A stretch of DNA of 12,308 nt from an uncultured Eubacteriales bacterium. Lineage in GTDB: Bacteria; Bacillota; Clostridia; Oscillospirales; Oscillospiraceae. A program made the translations under genes and the position numbers. Where the stretch lies: positions 1 to 12,308 of the forward strand of contig UROL01000046.1 in assembly GCA_900549495.1 (NCBI GenBank), in the 5' to 3' direction. Within the stretch, counting starts at the first letter, position 1. Each line of letters starts with the position of its first letter. This document shows positions 7,998 to 12,308 of this stretch, one piece after another. The notes under the pieces are model-generated. The model ran no database searches. It had not been told where the DNA came from and saw only the letters and a list, made by a program, of their open reading frames with translations.

Positions 7998-8037
7998 AAA
8001 AAGGCCACGGAGCAGCAAGAAATTGACTGTCCCGTGG
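7998..8037 (-). terminator. Intrinsic terminator, expression platform of the NiCo riboswitch
   Basis: On the transcript, CCACGGGACAG (8037-8027) pairs with CTGCTCCGTGG (8015-8005): 11 positions with one G-U and one mismatch. The stem is followed by CC and TTTTT (8002-7998). The 5' arm is made of the last aptamer helix plus the conserved GGGACAG, so aptamer and terminator cannot form together. Metal binding should prevent termination. Confidence 0.82.
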
Positions 8038-8087
8038 TAAACCACTGTCACTTCTGTGACCCGACCGAAAAACGGTCTGTTCAGTTT
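8026..8087 (-). promoter_or_regulatory. NiCo (Co2+/Ni2+) riboswitch aptamer
   Basis: The transcript leader reads as the NiCo (czcD) riboswitch family. It opens with AAACTGAACAG, then P2 (GACCG/CGGTC, 8077-8073 and 8067-8063), GGG, P3 (GTCAC AGAA GTGAC, 8060-8047), P4 (GTGG/CCAC, 8045-8034) and the conserved GGGACAGT (8033-8026), whose CAGT pairs with ACTG as P1. The invariant parts CTGARCAG, the first GGG and GGGACAG match the family member with a known crystal structure as I remember it. P1 pairs over only four bases before mismatches, shorter than usual. In this family the four-way junction binds Co2+ or Ni2+ cooperatively and turns on CDF exporters, the gene found directly downstream. Confidence 0.87.
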
Positions 8088-8101
8088 GCTTATTTATGCG
8101 G

Positions 8102-8130
8102 ATTATAGCAGGAACCCCCGGAACTGTCAA
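8102..8130 (-). promoter_or_regulatory. Consensus sigma-A promoter of the riboswitch-CDF transcript
   Basis: On the minus strand TTGACA (8130-8125), a 17-base spacer and TATAAT (8107-8102) form a perfect consensus promoter. Transcription should begin near 8095, a few bases before the aptamer. Such strong constitutive initiation fits control by attenuation in the leader. Confidence 0.88.
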
Positions 8131-8187
8131 GGGAAAATCTTGAAATGTACTTTTTTCGACAGACCCGGATATTTTTTGGAATACCTC

Positions 8188-8216
8188 TTGTCAATCGGTT
8201 TTTCATATTCTATAAT
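8188..8216 (+). promoter_or_regulatory. Sigma-A promoter of the feo operon
   Basis: TTGTCA (8188-8193), 17 bases, TATAAT (8211-8216). The start would be near 8223, about 22 bases before feoA. No convincing Fur or DtxR-type operator could be read over it; TTCATATTCTATAATG around the -10 is only a poor palindrome. Confidence 0.8.
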
Positions 8217-8244
8217 GTCTCCAGATAAAGAAGGAGCGTTGCTT

Positions 8245-8475
8245 ATGACCATTGATGATTTGAAAGTCGGTCAGTCCGGCACCATTGCTCAGGTAGGCGG
8301 GGAAGGCTCCCTGCGGCTGCGGTTTCTGGATATGGGTCTGATACCCGGCACCCGGGTATCGCTGCGTAAGGTGGCCCCCATGGGGGACCCCATTCAGATT
8401 CAGGTGCGGGGCTACGAGCTCACCATCCGCCGGGAGGATGCGGCAAAAATCACGCTGAAGGAGGAATCCCTATGA
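8245..8475 (+). CDS. feoA: FeoA, ferrous iron transport accessory protein
   Basis: A 76-residue cytoplasmic SH3-like protein that assists FeoB in ferrous iron uptake. Typical FeoA features are visible: GQSGTIAQVGGEGSLRLRF, the LDMGLIPGTRV stretch, PMGDPIQIQVRGYELTIRR and the C-terminal AAKITL. The start is the ATG at 8245 with AAGGAG eight bases upstream, close behind the promoter. The stop overlaps the feoB start (ATGA), so the two are translationally coupled in an operon. Confidence 0.95.
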   Translation: MTIDDLKVGQSGTIAQVGGEGSLRLRFLDMGLIPGTRVSLRKVAPMGDPIQIQVRGYELTIRREDAAKITLKEESL

Positions 8476-10475
8476 TTTTCGCCTTGGCGGGAAACCAGAA
8501 CTGCGGCAAGACCACCCTGTTCAATGCCCTCACCGGCTCCAACCAGCATGTGGGGAATTTCCCCGGTGTCACCGTGGACCAGAAGGTGGGCACCATCCGG
8601 GGCACCAGCCATCAGGTGGTGGATTTGCCGGGCATCTATTCCATCCGGCCTTATACCCAGGAGGAGATTGTCACCCGGGACTTCATTCTGAACTCCAAGC
8701 CCGATGCCATACTGAACATTGTAGACGCCACAAACATCGAGCGCAATCTCTATTTGACCTTGCAGCTGCTGACCCTAAAGGTGCCCACCGTCATTGCCCT
8801 GAACATGATGGACGAGCTTACCGGCAACGGCGGCAGTGTGGATGTGCAGAAGCTCAGCCAGGAGCTGGGGGTGCCTGTTGTGCCCATCAGCGCCGCCAAG
8901 AACCAGGGCATCTCTGAGCTGGTGGACATTATGCTCACCACCGCCGAAAACCGAACCATCCCCAAGGTTCAGGACTTCTGCCCCGAGGGCCCGGTGCACC
9001 GGTGCATCCACGCCGTCTGCCACATCATCGAGGATCACGCCCAGCGGGTGCAGCTGCCCCGGCGCTTTGCCGCCACCAAGCTCATCGAGGGCGAGGAGGA
9101 ATTCTTTGACCTGCTGAAGCTGAGCCAAAACGAGAAGGAGCTGATTGAGCACTCCATCATCGAAATGGAGGCGGACACCGGCCTGGACCGCAACGCTGCC
9201 CTGGCGGATATGCGCTACAATTTTATTGAGAAGGTGTGCACCGGCTGCGTCACCAAGGCCTCCGAAAGCAAGGAGCACCGGCGAAGCGTGAAAATCGACA
9301 AGGTACTGACCAACCGGTATCTGGCCATTCCCCTGTTCGCCGCCATTATGGGGCTGGTGTTCTTCCTGACCTTCAATGTGATTGGTGCTGCCCTTTCCGA
9401 TGTGATGACCTACGCCGTGGATGGGCTGACCCAGCTGGCCGACCGGGCCCTCACCGCCTACGGCATCAACCCGGTGGTGCACAGCCTGGTTATCGACGGA
9501 ATCTTCGCCGGGGTGGGCAGCGTGCTCAGCTTCCTGCCCATTATCGTCACGCTGTTCTTCTTTCTGTCCATTCTGGAGGACTCCGGGTATATGGCCCGGG
9601 TGGCCTTCGTGATGGACAAGCTGCTGCGGAAAATCGGTCTGTCCGGGCGGAGCTTTGTGCCCATGCTCATCGGCTTCGGCTGCTCGGTGCCCGCCATTAT
9701 GGCAACCCGCACCCTTTCCAGCAACCGGGACCGGAAGATGACCATTCTGCTCACCCCCTTTATCAGCTGCTCCGCCAAAATTCCCATCTATACCCTGTTC
9801 GCCGCCGCCTTCTTCCCGGGGCGGGAGCTGGTTGTGATGCTGGCACTGTACTTTGGCGGCATCGTTGTGGGGATTCTGATGGCCCTGCTGCTGAAAAACA
9901 CCCTGTTCCAGGGCAATCCCGTACCCTTTGTAATGGAGCTGCCCAACTACCGCTTTCCCTCTGCCAAGAGCGTGCTTCTGCTGATGTGGGAGAAGGCGGA
10001 GGATTTTCTCACCCGGGCCTTCACTGTTATCTTTATGGCCACGGTGATTATCTGGTTCCTGCAAACCTTTGATTTGAAACTGAATGTGGTGTCGGACAGC
10101 GCCGGCAGCATTCTGGCTTGGCTGGGGCAGCTCTTCGCCCCCATCTTCGCCCCCCTGGGCTTTGGGGATTGGCGGATGATTACGGCTCTGGTGTCCGGCT
10201 TTACCGCCAAGGAGGCTGTGGTCAGCACCTTCGGCGTGATTCTGGGGGTGAGCAACGAGCAGCTGCACCAGGCCCTGCACCTGCTGTTTACCCCCCAGTC
10301 CGCCGCCAGCTTCCTCACCTTCTGCCTGCTGTATACCCCCTGCGTGGCCGCCGTGGCCACCATCCAGCGGGAGCTGGGCTCCAAGCTGAAGACCGTCGGC
10401 GTGGTTATTGCCCAGTGCGCCGTGGCCTGGGTGGCAGCCTTCCTGGTGTATCAGATTGGCGGGTGGATAGCATGA
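8472..10475 (+). CDS. feoB: FeoB, ferrous iron transporter with N-terminal G-protein domain
   Basis: A 667-residue polytopic membrane protein importing Fe2+ under low-oxygen conditions. The N-terminal GTPase domain has all G motifs: G1 GNQNCGKT (7-14; the usual proline is Q9), G2 at T34 in PGVTV, G3 DLPG (51-54), G4 NMMD (111-114) and G5 SAAK (140-143). A helical linker follows to about 270. The membrane part contains hallmark sequences such as GRSFVPMLIGFGCSVPAIMA, the gate repeats, and TPCVAAVATIQRELGS near the end. Length is normal for Firmicutes FeoB, which lack the E. coli C-terminal extension. Both ends overlap neighbouring genes by ATGA. A long open frame on the opposite strand is a codon-bias shadow. 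Confidence 0.97.
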   Translation: MIFALAGNQNCGKTTLFNALTGSNQHVGNFPGVTVDQKVGTIRGTSHQVVDLPGIYSIRPYTQEEIVTRDFILNSKPDAILNIVDATNIERNLYLTLQLLTLKVPTVIALNMMDELTGNGGSVDVQKLSQELGVPVVPISAAKNQGISELVDIMLTTAENRTIPKVQDFCPEGPVHRCIHAVCHIIEDHAQRVQLPRRFAATKLIEGEEEFFDLLKLSQNEKELIEHSIIEMEADTGLDRNAALADMRYNFIEKVCTGCVTKASESKEHRRSVKIDKVLTNRYLAIPLFAAIMGLVFFLTFNVIGAALSDVMTYAVDGLTQLADRALTAYGINPVVHSLVIDGIFAGVGSVLSFLPIIVTLFFFLSILEDSGYMARVAFVMDKLLRKIGLSGRSFVPMLIGFGCSVPAIMATRTLSSNRDRKMTILLTPFISCSAKIPIYTLFAAAFFPGRELVVMLALYFGGIVVGILMALLLKNTLFQGNPVPFVMELPNYRFPSAKSVLLLMWEKAEDFLTRAFTVIFMATVIIWFLQTFDLKLNVVSDSAGSILAWLGQLFAPIFAPLGFGDWRMITALVSGFTAKEAVVSTFGVILGVSNEQLHQALHLLFTPQSAASFLTFCLLYTPCVAAVATIQRELGSKLKTVGVVIAQCAVAWVAAFLVYQIGGWIA

Positions 10476-10591
10476 GCCTTGCGGATTACCTGCTGCTGAT
10501 TCCCATTGCCGGATACTGCCTCTGGCTTCTCTTCCGGCCCAAAAAGAAAAAATGCAGCGGCTGCTGCGCCAAGTGCCACGGCTGCAAATGA
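10472..10591 (+). CDS. Small FeoB-associated Cys-rich membrane protein
   Basis: A 39-residue protein starting at the ATG that overlaps the feoB stop (ATGA). It has one membrane helix (about 5-21), then a basic KKKK stretch and a cysteine-rich tail CSGCCAKCHGC (28-38) with five cysteines. This is the layout of the short FeoB-associated Cys-rich (p12-like) proteins found behind feoB in Clostridia and Bacteroidetes. The cysteines may bind iron or assist FeoB; the biochemical role is not established. It is the last gene before the operon terminator. Confidence 0.88.
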   Translation: MSLADYLLLIPIAGYCLWLLFRPKKKKCSGCCAKCHGCK

Positions 10592-10601
10592 ATGTGCTCC
10601 C

Positions 10602-10634
10602 CTGCCCCGACGTTTTCTGCGCCGGGGCAGTTTT
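10602..10634 (+). terminator. Terminator of the feo operon
   Basis: CTGCCCCG pairs with CGGGGCAG (8 perfect pairs, with a few more across a mismatch), followed by TTTT. It lies 10 bases after the stop of the small Cys-rich gene. Confidence 0.85.
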
Positions 10635-10715
10635 GGGCTTGCCCGGTGTTTTTTGGAATAAATCCCCCAAAGCTGGCAAACAATACCTGTGCAAATCTTT
10701 TTTGGAGGGATTCAA

Positions 10716-11873
10716 ATGAAACACATCCTGCGCCCTGCCCTGGGCATTTTGCTGGCGGCGGGGCTGACGCTGTCGGTATCGGCGGCGGAGATGGACAGCC
10801 AGGCCCCCTATTGCTTTGGCCCGGAGGAATTCTCCCCCGGGGACGGAGCCCTGGCAGGAATCTGCCTCACCGAACTGCCGGAAAAGCGCCTGGGCACCGT
10901 TATGCTGGGGGAGCGGGTTCTGCGCCCCGGGGACGTGCTCACCGCCTGCCAGGTGGGGGAAATGACCTTCGTGGCCGGTGGGCCGGAGGAAAATGCCACC
11001 GCTGCCATCCGCTATCTGCCAGTCTTCTCCAACGGTCTGGCCGGGGAGGCCACCATGACCCTGTCCATCCGGGGTAAGGAGAACAAGCCCCCCATTGCAG
11101 AGGACGGTGCCTTTGAAACCTACAAGAATCTGGAAATCACCAACCATTTGAAGGTTCGTGACCCGGAGGAGCAGGAGATGACCTTCCGCCTGGTGCGGGA
11201 GCCCAAGCGGGGCACGGTGGTACTGAAGGAAGACGGCAGCTTCACCTACACGCCCAATAAAAACAAGGTGGGCATCGATTCCTTCGTCTATACCGCCACC
11301 GATGCCGCCGGGAAAACCTCCCGGGAGGCCACCGTCACCATCCAGATTCGAAAGCCTACGGATGCCAGCCAATATTCCGATACCCTGGGCCGGGGCTGCC
11401 GGTTTGCGGCAGAGTGGATGAAAAATACCGGCATCTTCACCGGCGAGTGCGTGGGCGGCAGCCCCTGCTTCTCCCCGGACAAGGAGGTTTCCCGGGGCGA
11501 GTTCGTCACCATGCTGGTGAAGGCCCTGCAAATTCCCACGGACCGCCGGGTGACGGAAACCGGCTACCCCGACGTGCCGGAGTGGCTGCGGCCCTATCTG
11601 GCTGCCGCCATTCGCTCCGGCCTCACCTCCGGTCTTGCTCCGGCTGAGACCTTTGCCCCCAGCCAGCCGATTACCTGCGCCGATGCCGCCGCCATGCTCT
11701 GCGCCGCCCTGGGCTTGCAGCAGCAGGAGCAGCCCGCCCTGTCCGCCGAGGCCCTCCCCCCGGACTATCGGGAGGTTGCCGCTCAGAACGGCTTTGATTT
11801 CTCCGGTGCCCTGCTAAGCCGCAGCGATGCCGCCACGGTGCTGTACCAGGCCAGCCAATACCACAACCCATAA
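10716..11873 (+). CDS. Secreted surface protein with Ig/cadherin-like domains and SLH repeats
   Basis: A 385-residue exported protein. The N-terminus is a signal peptide: KHILRP, a hydrophobic core, and a VSA-A cleavage site around 23-24. Residues about 28-120 form a beta-rich domain, and 121-213 resemble cadherin-like or bacterial Ig-like repeats (NKPPIAEDG, DGSFTYTPNKNKVGIDSFVYTATDAAG). The C-terminal part carries S-layer homology motifs: one near 217-273 (WMKNTGIFTG, FSPDKEVSRGEFVTML), one near 283-336 (YPDVPEWLRPYLAAAIRSGLTSG, FAPSQPITCADAAAMLCAAL) and a short degenerate third near 350-380. SLH domains tether proteins to pyruvylated cell-wall polymers. The ATG at 10716 is preferred because GGAGGG lies six bases upstream and the signal peptide begins there. 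It has its own terminator and appears monocistronic; no clear promoter was found in 10635-10700. The ligand is unknown. Confidence 0.85.
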   Translation: MKHILRPALGILLAAGLTLSVSAAEMDSQAPYCFGPEEFSPGDGALAGICLTELPEKRLGTVMLGERVLRPGDVLTACQVGEMTFVAGGPEENATAAIRYLPVFSNGLAGEATMTLSIRGKENKPPIAEDGAFETYKNLEITNHLKVRDPEEQEMTFRLVREPKRGTVVLKEDGSFTYTPNKNKVGIDSFVYTATDAAGKTSREATVTIQIRKPTDASQYSDTLGRGCRFAAEWMKNTGIFTGECVGGSPCFSPDKEVSRGEFVTMLVKALQIPTDRRVTETGYPDVPEWLRPYLAAAIRSGLTSGLAPAETFAPSQPITCADAAAMLCAALGLQQQEQPALSAEALPPDYREVAAQNGFDFSGALLSRSDAATVLYQASQYHNP

Positions 11874-11880
11874 AAAAACC

Positions 11881-11904
11881 GCCGCCCATCTGGGCGGCAT
11901 TTTT
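11881..11904. terminator. Bidirectional terminator between SLH protein and DUF1294 genes
   Basis: GCCGCCC and GGGCGGC form a strong stem with a four-base loop, preceded by AAAAAAA and followed by ATTTTT. Both strands therefore carry a T tract after the hairpin, as expected between convergent genes. Confidence 0.9.
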
Positions 11905-11913
11905 GCGGCGGCG

Positions 11914-12189
11914 CTATCGGTAAGACCACCGGAGGAGAAGCAGTCCGGCGGCAAGCTGGACGGCCAGAATGGCAGGGAGCCCCAAATAGAATTTTGGCTT
12001 CCGGGTTTTGTGGCGGAACAGCCGCATCCCCGCCAGGCAGCCCAGGCTGCCCCCCAGGGCCGCCACGGTGAGCAGGGTGGCCTCCGGTATTCGCCAGAGG
12101 TGTTTTTTTGCTTTTTCCTTGTCGGCAAGCATAATCAGCAGCCCCACCGCATTGATTGTCAGCAGATAAAAAAGGAGAAGAGGCGTCAT
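11914..12189 (-). CDS. DUF1294 family small membrane protein
   Basis: A 91-residue protein of unknown function, matching DUF1294. It has an N-terminal membrane helix (LLLFYLLTINAVGLLIML), the family signature DKEKAKKHLWRIPEATLL, a glycine-rich helix (AALGGSLGCLAGM), the conserved FRHKTRKPKF and a final helix. The ATG at 12189 is chosen because AAAGGA lies six bases upstream; a TTG two codons earlier sits directly on that Shine-Dalgarno. It is divergent from a lipoprotein gene only 26 bp away. Confidence 0.85.
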   Translation of the reverse strand: MTPLLLFYLLTINAVGLLIMLADKEKAKKHLWRIPEATLLTVAALGGSLGCLAGMRLFRHKTRKPKFYLGLPAILAVQLAAGLLLLRWSYR

Positions 12190-12215
12190 GCGCAATCCTT
12201 TCAGGAGGTGTGGAT

Positions 12216-12308
12216 TTGAAAAAATTTTGGATTATGGCAATGGCCGCAGTGCTTCTTTGCGGCTGCGCCCGGCAGGTGGAAACGGCGGAGACAGTGGCCG
12301 ACCTATGG
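12216..12308 (+). CDS. Lipoprotein, N-terminal fragment (runs off window)
   Basis: Thirty-one codons from a TTG start with AGGAGGTG five bases upstream. The product begins MKKFWIMAMAAVLLCGCARQ: a positive N-terminus, hydrophobic helix and a lipobox LCGC with Cys17 as the likely lipidated residue. It should be anchored to the outer face of the membrane. The rest is outside the window, so the family cannot be named. In-frame ATGs further in would leave too short a signal peptide and no ribosome binding site. Confidence 0.75.
   Translation, partial: MKKFWIMAMAAVLLCGCARQVETAETVADLW

Noticed and set aside
7961..8095. Manganese (yybP-ykoY) riboswitch in the CDF leader
   Set aside because: Considered because of the Mn-like metal site, but the three small consecutive hairpins and the CTGAACAG/GGGACAG bases match the NiCo family, and the paired loops typical of yybP-ykoY are not seen.
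8198..8216. Fur or DtxR box over the feo promoter
   Set aside because: The AT-rich stretch around the -10 is only weakly symmetric and does not match the GATAAT-type repeats or a DtxR-type palindrome.
10649..10660. TTTTTTGGAATA repeated at 8172-8183 and 10649-10660
   Set aside because: A single shared 12-mer rich in T, in different contexts relative to promoters; flanks do not match, so chance is the simplest explanation.
8775..11531. A 918-codon open frame on the minus strand across feoB, the small Cys-rich gene and the SLH gene
   Set aside because: It runs antisense to well-recognised genes, crosses two gene boundaries and a terminator, and has a low-complexity His/Gly/Gln-rich composition typical of antisense frames in GC-rich DNA.

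Overview
The window looks like a piece of a spore-forming, Gram-positive Clostridia-type genome, probably a gut Oscillospirales-like member. The pointers are a SpoVT/AbrB sporulation regulator, an S-layer-homology surface protein, a NiCo-type riboswitch of the kind known from Firmicutes, a feoA-feoB-small Cys-rich protein operon, strong AGGAGG ribosome binding sites and consensus sigma-A promoters. The chromosomal part is GC-rich (about 60% in sampled lines of feoB). The taxonomic placement is inference. The first 21 bases are a Tn5/Nextera sequencing adapter, so the left edge is the end of an assembled contig and not natural sequence.

Left part (22-5789, all on the minus strand): a type III restriction-modification operon with an extra gene in the middle. 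The order of transcription is mod (adenine methyltransferase), then a 537-residue ABC-type ATPase with a C-terminal TOPRIM-like (DUF4435-like) domain, then res (helicase/endonuclease, cut off by the contig end). The genes are 29 and 13 bp apart and share one good promoter (-35 TTGACA, -10 TATACT at 6002-5973). The middle gene resembles a single-chain version of the AriA (ATPase) plus AriB (TOPRIM nuclease) pair of the PARIS anti-phage system, a system known to respond to phage anti-restriction proteins. A guard protein built into the restriction operon it watches over is the most interesting hypothesis here. The ATPase gene is clearly more AT-rich than the rest, and the target-recognition part of mod is more AT-rich than the mod ends, which suggests mosaic assembly.

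Middle part (5790-8244): a 378-bp intergenic region with the mod promoter and several palindromes, then spoVT (plus strand), a shared bidirectional terminator, and on the minus strand a cation diffusion facilitator (CDF) metal exporter. The exporter leader (about 8095-7961) contains a recognisable NiCo (Co2+/Ni2+) riboswitch aptamer overlapping an intrinsic terminator, driven by a perfect consensus promoter. Metal binding should block termination and switch the exporter on.

Right part (8188-12308): divergently from the exporter, a second consensus-like promoter drives feoA-feoB and a 39-residue FeoB-associated Cys-rich membrane protein. These three genes overlap by ATGA at each junction and end at a terminator, and together they form a ferrous iron uptake operon. 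Next comes a secreted surface protein with Ig/cadherin-like domains and SLH repeats, a bidirectional terminator, a small DUF1294 membrane protein on the minus strand, and the first 31 codons of a lipoprotein on the plus strand. Placing iron uptake back-to-back with Co/Ni efflux makes physiological sense, because these metals compete with iron.
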